From positions 15,624,001 to 15,688,000 of the forward strand of contig NC_065876.1 of NCBI RefSeq assembly GCF_933775445.1: a DNA stretch of 64,000 bases. The letters run 5' to 3'. A model generated the notes under the pieces. That model saw only the letters and a list, made by a program, of their open reading frames with translations. It did not search any database and was not told the origin of the DNA. Positions 1-14,959 of the stretch are shown here, piece after piece (position 1 is the stretch's first letter; each line of letters opens with the position of its first letter). Source of the stretch: Argentina anserina (lineage: Eukaryota; Streptophyta; Magnoliopsida; Rosales; Rosaceae). The position numbers and the translations under genes are program-made.

Positions 1-118
1 CCTAAAACCAAACGGCAACAGAAAACAAATAGAAAGAAAATTACCAACTCATTGAACCAGCACTAGTATAAATCTGAATTAATAAACATCAATGATTCAA
101 AAAGTTTCCAATGATTAC

Positions 119-2723
119 CAGTAGCATGCAGGGTAATGGACGATTTGTCCCCTTGAAGGCGTTTGCTGATACCCATATCTGAAAGCTTAGCGTGTAACGA
201 CTTGCCTTTGATAATCAAAACATTCTGAGGCTTTAGATCTCGGTGTATAATTCCAAGTTCATGCAAATGGGCAAGTCCAGAAACAAGATCTCTGCATATA
301 TAATAGTACCGTCAAATTCTTAACTAACTTTTTGAACTATTAAAAAGTAAATGAGCATTAGTGAAAGCAACATAAAGAAGACAATCCAACAATAAAGAGC
401 CCAACATACATTGAATGAAATTGAAAATGTCAATTCAGATATGTAATGTGAATGATTCCGCGAATGTAAGTTGCTGGAATTTTGTGACTTTAAATAGAGA
501 TCTGTTAAATAAGAATATTTCTATAAAAAATTTATCACAATCCCTAAGTCCAGTACCAGAACTCCTCTAAACTACAGAAAATGTGGTTGAGAACTAACAA
601 TCCTAATCCCAAAGGGCACGCGGACCAAGTTTGTGATGAATGCATAGTACCTTGCTCAGTATTTTACCACTTACGATAGGATTTGTGTTGGTATTAATAA
701 TAGTACTGAAGAGATTCAATCAATGTTTATAACACAAAAACAAGACATTCAAATTGATAATTTTTTTTTCTGAGAGACATCACACTAACCTCATTAGTTC
801 TAGCATCTGAGGTGAAGGGTAACCATTTGTCTTCCATAATTCAACATTCTTGTTCTTACCCATGATTGCCTGCAATTGAATGTGATACTCGGCCAAAAAG
901 TGAGGATCCTCATCCTTGTTGATGATTTGGCCTTGAAAGGACTCCGAGTGATAATAAATCAGGTCATTTAAGCTACATGAGCAGCGCTCCAAGGACAGAT
1001 AGACAAAATCTTGATCATGCTCTACGCCATACCAGCGAACAATATTTGGATGTTGATCAGACGCAATAAGATTCTGAATCTCTTTCAAAGCTACATCATG
1101 ATGAGTTCGTACGAGGCGTTTGACAGCTACAGGACGACCATCATAAATTCCCTCAAGTACAACAGTACCGTTACTCCCTTTAGCAATTTCATTACTGGAA
1201 ACAAGTAACTTGCCAATTCTGCGTCCCTCTGTTGATGAGGTCAATAGCATTTTTGTTTCATTTAATTCCCCATGTGCAGGTCCATGAGATTCACCATACT
1301 TAAATTCATATGACATATTTCTTGCATCTCTCTCATAACTGTTATTCTTCTTATTATTTCCCAATCTTCGAGTCTTCTTCTTTTTGGGAGCCCCAGCTTG
1401 CACTTTAGGTTCCTCAGCCACCACTTTGGGTTTACGTTGTTTTCCAGTCAGAGAGCGGAAGACATATCCCAGAATGGATAATATGGTGAGAAGAAGTACA
1501 AAAAGAGATTGTATGGGGAAGTGAGTAATAGATTCAGCCACTGAGCTTTTACCGACCTCTCTACCGGGGAGAGCCAAGATCCTAGAGTCCACAAGCTCAT
1601 GAGACGGCAAAGCAAGCATTTCTCTGCCTTCGTTATTGAGAAGAGGAAGAGCCAGATGATTGTCATGAGGACCTTCCAGTGGGAGAGGTTTGCCTCCATA
1701 ATACCCATCAGTTAGGCCGTCAATTACAGAACGAGAGTTTACCGAGCTAGGATACGGAACCCTAATGACCACAGGCTTCTCCTTGAGATAAGGCACTGTC
1801 GAATTAGCAATGAGCCTGTCCTCTAAACCAAGCCCATTTCCAATCTTAGGATATCGAAATTGAGCATCAAACTCTGCAGTTTCCAATTTCCACAAAAGAT
1901 CCCCCTCCACTGTACAATGCTGCAGCGTGTAATCCGTTCTCTCAAGATAAAGCACCAGTCCAGACGTTTCCAACCCCTCGGCACCACCGCGCTCCACACC
2001 CAAGCCATCCGAACCAATTCTATCACCCAATTTAAAACTACGAATCACTTCTCCGGTCACAGCATTAACAGCAAACACAGTGGTCTTCTTCGACCCCAAC
2101 GTGACCCCTCCATCCTCCGAAACTACAGGAGTACTAGCCACATATTCTCTAACACTGGACGACAGTTTCTACAGCAGCAATGCACACCAACAAAAGCCAC
2201 TATTAAGTATTAACTACCTAAAAACTCTCAACTTTACATAAAAATCTTGACCACAAAATCGCCTCGTAAACATTCGAAAACTTGATAAAAAATTGAGCTG
2301 ACTAACCTTTCTCCCGTCGCTGTTGCTGTGCCTATAGAGAGCCCAGTCTTCACCAACGTCAACGAAAAAGTGATCATCGCTCCTGCAGTTGTTGAAGAAG
2401 GAAACATTCTGATACGAAGAATGAATTCTTGGGCCGGACGACAAGGCCCACTCGATCTCCATCGTCTTGGGGTTCACAGAGACGACCTTCCCGTCCAATG
2501 TGACCAGCAGCGCTCCATTATTCCCACTGCCGTCAAGTCTCAGAAATCAAGAAACTAGAGAAATGAAGGAGAACGAAAAAGGAGTAAAGGTCAGAACTTA
2601 CAGTGCAGGAGGGAGGAGAGAGCTGTAGAGCTGAAGAGCGCCGCCGCCGGAGTCTGGGTCGGCGGAGACGATGGAGCTGATTAAGGGAGCGAAAAGGAGA
2701 AGGAAGATTACGGATCGTCCCAT
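119..2723 (-). CDS. IRE1: IRE1-type ER stress sensor kinase/endoribonuclease, 3' part outside window
   Basis: Sensor of unfolded proteins in the ER; the family trans-autophosphorylates and splices a bZIP mRNA with a C-terminal RNase domain. Exons read on the minus strand: 2723-2602, 2538-2307, 2168-790, 291-119 (635 codons seen). The ATG at 2723 opens a hydrophobic signal peptide (residues about 1-21). A luminal beta-propeller-type domain follows (motifs such as [18 protein letters not shown]), then one membrane helix at about 338-357, a basic KKKKTRR stretch, and a kinase N-lobe with the ATP-binding lysine in VAVKR (about 468). Exon 4 has the catalytic loop HRDLKPQN and SDMG in place of DFG. 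The rest of the kinase and the RNase domain would lie left of base 1. Exon 2 begins after a GAG acceptor, which is unusual but keeps the frame. Family identity is firm; which paralogue is not. Confidence 0.93.
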
Positions 2724-2843
2724 TTGATTCGGGAATCTAGGGTTCGGGGAATTTGGGGATTTAGGGAATTGTGCGGATCAAGTTTGGGGGAAGACAGCTA
2801 CAATAAACGCACGCGGGGGTTTTGTTGTTTGACTTTTTTTGAA
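2724..2843 (-). promoter_or_regulatory. IRE1 upstream region, cut short by a MITE
   Basis: Only about 120 bases separate the IRE1 start codon from the edge of the transposon at 2844, so any longer promoter must reach into or across the element. I see no clear TATA box. Inference only. Confidence 0.3.
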
Positions 2844-4061
2844 GGGTAAATCAACCAATAGTATTAAATTATTCTTCATTCTAATTTTTATTACTTCAAA
2901 TTTAAAAACGATCGTATTATTATCTCAAATTTGTATTTCAAATTAATTTTAATTCATTTAATCAATTAACACCGTTAATAACTTTATTTTTAACAATTTT
3001 TAATGACATTTTCGTCACTTTATTTTTCACTGATTTCACTTAGTTTATAGCTAACATTTTATACCATTCAAATTATCCAATTGTTATATAAGCATTTTCT
3101 TTTGTTTTTGAAAAACATTTAAATGTTTATGATCAATGGTCTAAATAGCGGTTATCAGCATCATATCGGTTTTGTAAAATAATGATATAACATAGATATA
3201 TCAGATTATATCAGATTTATCGTTTTTGCTAGTTTTTAATTAAATTTAATATATTTATTAACATATACTTCAAAATATACCAATAAACTTGAGAAAATTA
3301 AAACTTATAGTTCAAAATGTACCCAATAAACTTCATAAAAGAAAAAAATTTGATTGTTTTGACAATTAAAATACATAAATAATTTTAATTAATAAAAATA
3401 GGTGCTTAAAGGATAAATTGAAGTGATCATTCATCATAAATTCCCTCGTCATCGAATGTTATCAACGATTCTTTCATTGTCTTTAATTTTTTTTTCAAAA
3501 CGACATGGTTTTAAAAAAAACAAAAAAAAACATTGATATATCGCATTTTGACTTAATTTATCGGATTGACTGATATAATTGAATTATCGTTTCGTTTTAT
3601 AAAAATCAAAGATATATCGGGGATATATCACCAATATATCCCTATATTTAGAATATTGCCTATGATAGAGTTTTTGAGTATATTATTATAACAATATGGT
3701 TGTTAGTTGATGGACATATACAATATGAAATATAAGCTAGTTTATTTTGTAATTGCGAACTTTAGCTTGTTTGTAATAGTTATGGTAAATAAAAAATACT
3801 TATTAATTTTATAATAAAATGATATTAATTAATTAACTTGGTTTTAAAAATAGAAGTTGAAATTTGAGGAAAATGAAAGATGAAATGGAAAAATAATGAA
3901 GTGACGAAAATGCCCTTAAAAATTGGTGGGAAATGAAGCCACAAACGGTGTTAATTGATGGATAAAATAGACACTTGAAGTATTAATGCAATAGTTTTCA
4001 AATGTGAAGTACTAAAAGTTAGAATAACTAATAATTGAAGTACCATTTGTAGAATTCTCCC
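2844..4061. mobile_element. Mutator-like MITE with long inverted ends
   Basis: The first about 210 bases and the last about 205 bases are imperfect inverted copies: the left arm reads TTACTTCAAATTT and CATTTTCGTCACTT, and the right arm carries their complements (AAGTGACGAAAATG and the GTACTAAAAG region). The element is flanked by TTTTTTGAA (2835-2843) and TTATTTGAA (4062-4070), an 8 of 9 match, the duplication size typical of Mutator-like elements. It has no coding potential. It lies just upstream of IRE1 and holds a second transposon at 3134-3658. Confidence 0.75.
3134..3658. mobile_element. Small hAT-like element nested in the MITE
   Basis: Its ends are inverted: CAATGGTCTAAATA at the left and TATTTAGAATATTG at the right. 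Flanking 8-mers are TTTATGAT and CCTATGAT (6 of 8). The inside is rich in GATATATC motifs and has no ORF. Position inside the larger element shows it inserted later. Confidence 0.6.
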
Positions 4062-4071
4062 TTATTTGAAA

Positions 4072-4815
4072 GCCGCGTGGTGTAGCTCGCTTTCTAAGTT
4101 AATAAACTGTGGGATGTTATTCCGGTATCAGTAACTATCGAGGTAGAGAGCAATCATACATATGTTAAAAATCATAGTTACATTAGCAAGAGGAGGATTC
4201 AATGCACCACGGTGCTCCGATGAATAGTTATATAGTATCAAGACGATCTCGGTCGTTAGATGCTACTAGTTTGACGCAAAAATGTGAACATGAATACATG
4301 ATCACATCACATTCACTTGCACAATGGAGAAGGATCGTTTAAACCTCTATCAACATTAGGACGAGATAGTTAAGGTATGTGTATGTACTAGTGTTTTTTT
4401 TCCCTGTTATTGATACTCATCCTGAATTGACTAAAAACTTGTGTCAACTTACTAGAGCGGCGGAAAATGATGGATGGATTGAGTTTTGAGAAACCTTCAG
4501 AAGCGTGTTGCTCCTAACAGGTTTTCTTTAAGTTAATTTTAAGAGAGAGTTTTCCGAAATTCTTTATCTTTAGTCTTTCATTTTGTAGTTGGGCCGGATG
4601 ATCATCCAATATGGTTGTACAAGCTTCGTAGATTAGTACACCCACATGCTTAAACCCTTTTCGGGCTAGATGAACCTGACAAGAATCTTAGAATCTGTGT
4701 AAGTTTAGGGTCCTAACTGGTTCTAATAGAAAGGAGTCTCGACGAGCAACGTAAACCTGTCACACCTAATAGAGCCAGTTCGCTGGCACTGGTTTTAGTC
4801 ACTACTTATTGCTCG
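4072..4815. other. Intergenic, nothing recognised
   Basis: No gene, RNA or repeat boundary could be supported here. The only local structure noticed is an ACGAGCAA motif near 4743 with its approximate complement TTGCTCGT near 4809. Confidence 0.4.
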
Positions 4816-4818
4816 TTA

Positions 4819-5330
4819 AGGGGGGGTGTATTGAATCAAGAGTCTGTGGGATTGTGTTGTATTTTAAGAATTCTTTAAAATCGGCAGGTATTCAATCACG
4901 ATTTTAAAAATTCCTTTAGAATCTTGAGGTATTCAATCATGATTTATAAAAATCATACGAAACCGGGTGGTATTCGAAACTCCAGCGATTTTGGATGATT
5001 TATCAGAGGGTTGATTTCAATTGATTTCAAGGGATTCTAAAGGGTTTGGTATAAATACCAAAGCCTATCAGAAATCACAAGATAAGTGGTCTGATTTCAC
5101 AAACACGGCGACACTGCAGCTTCATTTCCTCTGCGACTTCTCTCCTCTCTTCCACCCAAGGAATTTCCAGCCATCTACGGTCATTTTCGACTGTCTCCAA
5201 CCGTCATGGATCTCATTTCGTTATTTTCAGGTAAAATCTACTTCACAGATAAGTCTTGTTTGTGTTTTTAGATCTGCCATTGTTTGTAGAACATTCAACT
5301 TCATCCTACCAAATGATATTTCTCTCTAAT
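4819..5330. repeat. MITE-like end with degenerate internal repeats
   Basis: The stretch opens after TTA with AGGGGGGGTGTATTGAATC, which looks like a PIF/Harbinger-type terminus. It repeats a GGTATTCAATCA-type motif about every 42-45 bases (near 4886, 4928 and a decayed copy near 4970). No matching right end was found. A 102-codon ORF at 5021-5329 overlaps it but has no recognisable domain and is not called a gene. Confidence 0.4.
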
Positions 5331-6350
5331 TCGATGGGTCCTCTTCCCTTATGACTTGTATTATGAATTTTAAGTCATGGGTGGTATGAAATTTGGATTA
5401 ATTAACATTTGAGTTCTTGTGGTTACAGATTTGTGGCAAGTTCTTGTATTCGTTAATCTTCTAATAACCTTCATATCTCAATGTAGTTGAAATTGATGTC
5501 CTTCTGTCAATGTAGTTTGATTAAGAGATACCCTTTGTCTATTTTCAGTAATTTGATTGTTGTTAGCGTATTGAGGTTCAGTTTGTGGATTTTAGATCAA
5601 TTGGGACTTTGGAGGCACTATTTTCATCTAAATCGTTCAAACGTCTATCATTTTTAGGAGGCCTGAAGATATCAATGAAAAGCCACCTTTTATCAGGGAT
5701 GCACTTGAGAAGATGAAGCCTTTAAAAGCCACCACTGGCATAAGTGAACATCGACTCTAAAAGTATTTTGATAACAGTTGTATGTTCAGACAATCCTTCA
5801 TGTAAACATATTACATTTAATAGAGAAAAACAAAATCAAGTCATGCTTCATATACAATAAGAACTCCACATTCTAGGCTTTAGTTGGTGAAATCTTGTAC
5901 ATCCACCAAAAATTTTATTATTGTTCAATGTACATGGGTCTTGGATGGGATATCTGACCAAATGACTGAAAAGATTTGTGTCCCAATTTTTATGTGAGAA
6001 TTTTGATTTATAAATATGTAGTTCAATCATTTCTCATGTAGACATAAATCAAGATACATCACACGTCTAAGACCGTGTTAAAGAAGAATGATCCCACATT
6101 TAAAAAAACACATAAAATATAACTTGTGAGTCAATGAATCATTGACTTTTATCCATACAATGGTGAATCACGGGTCATGTAAGTTTTCTTACAAATTATT
6201 GTGAAAAAGCCCCATTTTGTTTGTATCGGTTTTGATTGTACATTTGAGTTCTCACCAATAAAGAACAAATTTATTTGCCTCGGTCGTGATTACAAAATAA
6301 GCATTTCCTGATAAACAATATACTGCTGAGCCCCGGCTCCTATACAATTA

Positions 6351-6390
<40 letters not shown>
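5331..6390. other. Intergenic beyond the GAPB 3' end
   Basis: AT-rich sequence with no gene I can support. A run of AT dinucleotides (about 6353-6388) lies directly after the GAPB stop codon. A short coding-like string near 5655-5760 (EKPPFIRDALEKMKPL) was seen, but it has no start, splice context or known family. Confidence 0.4.
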
Positions 6391-8959
<2,569 letters not shown>

Positions 8960-8994
8960 GGTTTGTAACTAAAGCTTGACGAGTGACTTCTAAA

Positions 8995-9004
8995 CTTATA
9001 TAAA
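8995..9004 (-). promoter_or_regulatory. Possible TATA box of GAPB
   Basis: On the minus strand this reads TTTATATAAG and lies about 36 bases upstream of the start codon. If used, it predicts a leader of under 10 bases, so a more distal start is also possible. Confidence 0.35.
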
Positions 9005-9236
9005 AAGTTTGTATCTTTAATCCTCAACATTACCTTCTTTAAAGTTATGGTAGCCGTTGAATTATAGGAACCAGTGGTTAGCAACTTAGCATAGTATAGG
9101 AAGTAGATATATAAGATAAGATCATGTTCTTATGTATGGGGTTCCATAATATGAACCACAGATTATCCCCCTCATTCATTTTTCCTGGAATGCCCTTCCA
9201 AATGGGGATGTCAAATTATATAGAGGTAATGTGCCG

Positions 9237-9248
9237 AAAAAAAAAAAA

Positions 9249-9304
<56 letters not shown>
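9237..9304. repeat. Compound microsatellite A(n)-(AT)n-(AG)n
   Basis: A run of A, then AT dinucleotides, then about 20 AG units, lying about 280 bases upstream of GAPB. ORFs read through it on both strands are composition artefacts. The remaining 8960-9835 stretch shows no gene. Confidence 0.95.
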
Positions 9305-9307
<3 letters not shown>

Positions 9308-9835
9308 ACAAAGTGTCACATATCCAATGATGACCTATCCCATGATGACCTATCCAAAACCCAAATGCAAGAGGTTTTGCCATAGCCGAGACTACTGGCT
9401 CAAATAAAAACATGGTGGATGGTGCAGACTGCTTCAACTCAATGAGATTATCATTATCTCCCACATTTCACCCAACAGAGACAAAATGTCAAGTCTCAAA
9501 GCTTGAAGCAGCCCCACCACAACAGCACCGGCTTTTCAGCGAGGCTGAGATTGAACTGAGCACAAAATCACTTTTAATGTTATATAAATTGGGCTAAGAA
9601 AGAAAGAAACGGTCGATTATATCACTCAAAACTATATATCATGACAAATCTTTGATAACGTTAATAGGCTACATTGCAGCTGAAAGAAATATGGTTGTCA
9701 ATGGTGTCCAAGTATTAGAGGTACAGTTACACAGACCATAGTAAGGTCCCTCACATCAAAAGAAGACAACTGCTCTTGTTATTAAGGAGAAAAGGGGTAC
9801 ACTGAAATTAGTGAAAAACGTCTATCAGAGCGATC

Positions 9836-12800
9836 TCATAGGGCAGCTTCAACTTCATCTCCGTTCACATGCACTTCATCTGGGTCCTCTTTGGTTTGGA
9901 GCTGACCAGAAACCCCATCAATAGCAGAGTTCAGCTGTGCAATCTTCTCAGCCAGTATTTTTCGTGTTTTCTGTGAAGAATAAAAAATAATGCGACTTAG
10001 AAGAGGAAAGCACTGTGGATTAGAAACATGACAGCCATCTATTTTCAACAATTTAAGATTTGGGCCATTTGGCACGTAATGCTTGTTAAGAGAGTGGATC
10101 AAAACTGAAACATCACTTTGCCAAAACAGCATAAGTGCAATTTCAGTAACTCATGAATTAGTGAACAACTTGTGGCAAAGCAAACAGCATAAGCCCGTTT
10201 GAAGTATCACTGCAAGTGATAATGAAAAGATAAGGTAAACCAGGCAAGAGCTATTTCTCACCTCCACTTCTTTTTCTTCATCATATAAGAAATTGGGAAG
10301 CTTTCTCATCAATTCCTTTCGGTCAGCTCCAGCGAGTGTTTTACTGATCTGTTGTATATTTAATAAGTGAGAAAATATTCATTGGTTTAGTGCATGGGGA
10401 TATAAATAATGAAATAAAGTAACTTCATGGCAACAAACAGATAACACCGCATCAAGCCATCAACAATTCCGTAATGTTGAGGTACACCGTACACCAGTGA
10501 AGATATACATACATTTAGAATTGGAACTCATTTGCCACGAGCCCACGACATGTAAACATTGAACAATTGATAACAATCAACAATTGTGCTATCAAAATTG
10601 TAATGGCAATTAAACAATTGTTGAGATCATGGATATTTCTAGAACAATTTGACTTTCTTTTTTAAGCCACGTACTTCTATCTACATGGGTTGTATATAAC
10701 CAGGACACATGATTTTAAGAAACTTAATAGTGTATATTTTGGGTAGAGAAACTTGGACCTATCTGCCAAATTTTGACATGTATAAGCATTTGTATCCTGT
10801 AAGTAGGGATCCAACAAAGAACAAAAAAAGAAAAAAAAACAGCCAAAGCAATGACAGCGTGTATATTTGCTCAAAGAAGCATATCAAAGTCATGAAGTTT
10901 GGAATATGTTTGGTTGCCGAGAATAAGATGCATAACTGCAGAAACAAGAGGGAGGAAGGCAGTAATTGAGATTAATATAAAATGTTAATAATCTCACTTG
11001 TACATATTACAGCTGGTCGTTTGCAACAAGTCTGATTGTGATTTTAGTAATAGTTTAAGCCATTTTCATCTTAGTACAGAGAACATTTAGATGTCAGACA
11101 TTGACTATGGAATCATCCATTATTCTAGGCTAAATTTTATTGGTGAGTTATCTGGATAATAAGAAAGGCACGACTCTGGCATAGTTCATGGGCATCTAAG
11201 AGCACTCGTAGTTTTTTCATTTCACTGCCAAAGCAGCAAAGATGACAGCTGCTTCTCTAACCATATGGCTGAGAAAGATATATAGAAGATACTGGACCAA
11301 AATAAGCTACATAGATTAAATGCATACAATAAATCTGTTATTATTACGCCAAAGAGTCAGTTTATAATAGCCACACCACACATGTTGAATTTGATGCTAT
11401 CTGAAACACAAATCACATATAGCAAAGCAACTTGCTGATAAGTTCACAAAAGGCAGTTTCACCAGAGACATTTTAGCTGCTAAAAAAAGCTTAAAGAGTT
11501 AGCGATTAACACATTAAGCAGCAAAGTACATTTACAAACTATTAATGTGTTATTTGTTACTTGTTATTTTGTAGGGTTCTCTTCACCTACTCAATGAATT
11601 TTCTGCCCAGTTGTGCTCAATGGACATTGCATCCAAGTCACAGTGGATATTTGAAGTTCATTTATTATCCACGCTGTATCCTAAAATCTAGGGAAGTTGA
11701 GCACAAGTGCACAACTGAGCAAGAAATAGATCAAGTAGCTGAACAAGACTCACTGTAATGAATTGATAGAAATCTTAGACCTGATTTGGAACATCAAAAT
11801 TCTACTATTGCATTTCCATGCACATGTAATATAATGATTATACGAGCATTTGCAGGAAGAAAAATGTACTCGTTGAAAATGACAACCTGAGGAGCATATA
11901 CACAACCCAGAGTGCCAACTATGAGTCCTCCCAAAACAAAGCCACTGATAAAGATGCTTCCACTGTTTGACCTCCCACCATCACTGTCATTACACAAGCA
12001 GAGACTGAGATTACAATACCATTGCATATCGTAATATTGCCACACACAAAAAAAGTACCACCGCCAACTGACACCTCAGAAATCAAAATAGGATCAAGTA
12101 CATTCATATAGAAGCCTCGTGATAAATCAATAGTTTGTACAGATATTGTGCAATTCAGGAAGGCAAAAAATAGACTCATAATTAGTCGCAGTCCATAACT
12201 TTGTTTCCCTTAATTTATCAAATGCTTTATATAGATAATTACAATTCTGAGTTAGTTGAGCTATAAGAGGTCTTATACTAAACAAATAGTAAATCACAAC
12301 AAAGACATAAGAAAGTATGATTTTTGTTGTGTAAATTAATTGTTAAATGACTGCCATCATAAGCATATGAAAGCTACATTTATCGTAATCCACATTATAT
12401 GCTTTTAATGGCAGCAAGAACATTCTAAGAGGATCAAACTAAAAAGAAAAAACAGATCTTATGGATTCATAACATATCAGCCAACAGTCTTGCTGCAAGT
12501 TTATTTTACTCTCAGAATGACTCTCAATTTGTATGTACTACTAGTGTCAACATTTTTAACTTGTGATAAACAAGACCGTCAAGTTTTATATTATCATGTC
12601 CTGTAACCCAAAACCCCATATCCTATATTTCAGAACTCAACTAAACAACTCAAGCTCAGAGCAATTAAACCAGTAGCTGCCACTTGGTTTACTATATACC
12701 ACAAGCACGCCGTAATCATAAATAAGGCGAAAAAATGCATAAGGATCAGCAAGGTAGGACAAAGATAGTACCTGTATGAGGCTTGAACAGCAAAAGACCT

Positions 12801-13291
12801 CTTGGAGCTCGAAAATTGAACTTTACCGGCACGGTTTGTATAGAGTGACAAGTTCTTAAACCCGAGACATTGTTGGGATTGCTTCAGAGAAGATCCTAGT
12901 ATATAACATTCAAAATGATAGTCAGATTATATTCCAAAATCTTACTGCTATAGAATATGACTAATTACATTAAACTCCATAGTAGCTATTATCATAGTTG
13001 CACATTAAACCCTAAACTCGACTGGGAATCAAATGTGAGGGATATCCACATGAAAAGACTAATTAAAAAATCAAAATAAAATCTTTGATAACCTAATAAA
13101 CAATCTTTTTAATCATCAGCTGAAACTCAGAAACAGTTGCATGAAAGAACATTGATTCAAAGGAACATAAATCAGAGACAAGGATTGACAAAAATGAGCA
13201 ACGAATCGAAGAACCCAGTTTGAGTTAGATCAAGAGGGAAATTACCAGAAGAAAACCGGAGAGAAGTCAGCGAATTGGAAATAGCAGTCAT
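9836..13291 (-). CDS. Small chloroplast (inner envelope-type) membrane protein, function unknown
   Basis: Five exons: 13291-13246, 12895-12772, 11983-11887, 10348-10262, 9970-9836, giving 162 residues with all phases consistent. The N-terminal about 55 residues are Ser-rich and basic, like a transit peptide ([12 protein letters not shown] near its end). A single hydrophobic glycine-rich segment follows ([20 protein letters not shown]), then a charged C-terminal helix region ([20 protein letters not shown], then [18 protein letters not shown]) suggestive of a coiled coil, and an acidic tail. From memory it resembles the Arabidopsis At1g42960 family, reported in the chloroplast inner membrane; no biochemical function is known to me. 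It is transcribed in the same direction as GAPB, 877 bases upstream of it. Introns 1-4 hold no recognisable element. Confidence 0.85.
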
Positions 13292-13601
13292 CGTTTCAAG
13301 GAAGGAGTTTGCAGTTTGGAACAAAGAAGGTGGAACAGAGTTTGGAGTCTTGGGGAAGAGAAGAGTTTAAACTGTTTAATGGGTTCGGTAATACTTATGC
13401 TGTGCCTTGTTTTTATATCCCAATTCCGAAGCTCGATTGAAACCTGTTTAGAACTTTAGATATTTATTTCAAAAAGATACAATCGCACAGAAAATATTAA
13501 TGCATCACACAAAGTCACAGACCACCGGTTATATTCTCAAAGACTCAAACTCATCTCAAAGAGATTTGTAAAGCACCAACATGAATAGATAGGAAAATTC
13601 T

Positions 13602-13735
13602 AATTTACATCGATGTATGTTATACATCTCAAGTTCAACGATCGATATTGTTTTGTGAATGTGGTCAGAAAAATAATATCAATTGTCAAACGTCGGATGT
13701 AGAATGTATAGTATACATTGATGTATAGATTAACT
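13602..13735. repeat. Short imperfect inverted repeat
   Basis: The left arm around TTACATCGATGTATGTTATACATC is matched by the complement of the segment near 13697-13728 (GTATAGTATACATTGATGTA). A small foldback or a MITE relic upstream of the chloroplast protein gene. Interpretation is tentative. Confidence 0.4.
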
Positions 13736-13770
13736 CGAATAGATATGTATTTTTCTGTTATCTCTATTAT

Positions 13771-14949
13771 GAGAAGTTTTAAATACACACTTATAAACTC
13801 TTGATACACACCATTATTATTCAATAATTCAAATAATATTTTGCATGTATGTTGAATAATCAAAATCGGTACATGTAATAATTCATAAAATTAAATTATC
13901 AAAACTAATAATTTATTTTTAGAGAAACAATTAAAATAAGAAAATTTACATAAAAATTTAAATTAATATATATTTTGATTGAAAATTAAGTGGGAGATTC
14001 AAACAATTAATTCATTCCTTAATTTTCACAGAAAAATATTATTTCTATTTTTAGAGTCTCAAACAAAGTAATTCATGAAAAAGAATTATGATTTTTTATC
14101 TTTCATTAAATTTCATCTTCATACATTCTTAAAATATAAATGTTCATCTTCTTCAAACAATCAATTCATCTATTTCTCTTATATATATATATATCATATC
14201 CATATTGAAGCTTCACTATGAAATTACTGAGTTAAGTTTTAATTTTGACACACTTTTCGGTCAAACGTTTTCACCATAAGTGATTCAATATTTAGGTATG
14301 TTATTTAAGATTATCTCTACAAAGTTTCATCTTATTTTCGACAATGGTTTGAGCTTTAAAAATTGAGATTTACACGAACGGTTCATGTTGAACAAGTTTA
14401 ATTCATTCATTGATTTAGTCTACTTTCGATACCTTAACGATGTATGAATTTGATAAAATTTTGTAGAGCTGGTCTTGAATAACATACCTAAATTATTGTA
14501 TTGCTTATGATGAAAATATTTGACCGAAAAGTGTACTAAAATTAGAACTTCACTCATTAATTTCAGAGTGAAACTTCACTTTGGATAGACACTATATATA
14601 TATATATATATATATATATTCTTCATGTTGTTTATTATTTTTATGGTTAAAGAATTTGAAAAAAAAACAATTGCAATCTATAATGATTCGTAAGAACAAA
14701 CAAGAATCGATATAAACATTTATACGAAGTTAATATATATATATATATTATATTAATATACTAATCACTGTAAAAAGTAGCATTGTATATCAAATAATGA
14801 CATATTTTGTGATTTTTTAATTCAAGGGTATTTTAGGTTTTTTATGTGGTATATTTAGTAAAAATATTGGAATGAGAATTGAAATAGGTGGTGTATTAAG
14901 TATGAGTGTGTATTAAGAGATTTAGGGTGTGTATTTAAAATCTATTCTC
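13771..14949. mobile_element. MITE with TTTTAAATACACAC inverted ends
   Basis: The left end reads GAGAAGTTTTAAATACACAC and the right end is its inverted relative (GTGTGTATTTAAAATCTATT then CTC). Flanking 9-mers CTCTATTAT and TACTATTAT share 7 of 9 bases. It is non-coding and very AT-rich, and has a second foldback at 14207-14584 inside. Confidence 0.6.
14207..14584. mobile_element. Foldback element nested in the MITE
   Basis: About 140 bases at the left (from GAAGCTTCACTATGAAATTA through CACTTTTCGGTCAAA and TTTAGGTATGTTATT) recur in inverted form at 14430-14584 (AATAACATACCTAAA, TTTGACCGAAAAGTG, GAAACTTCAC). AT-dinucleotide runs flank both sides. Such a hairpin could be a source of small RNA; that is inference. 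Confidence 0.65.
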
Positions 14950-14959
14950 TACTATTATA

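Noticed and set aside
5021..5329. 102-codon ORF as a gene
   Set aside because: It overlaps MITE-like repeat text, lacks a domain and has no supportive splice or conservation signal visible.
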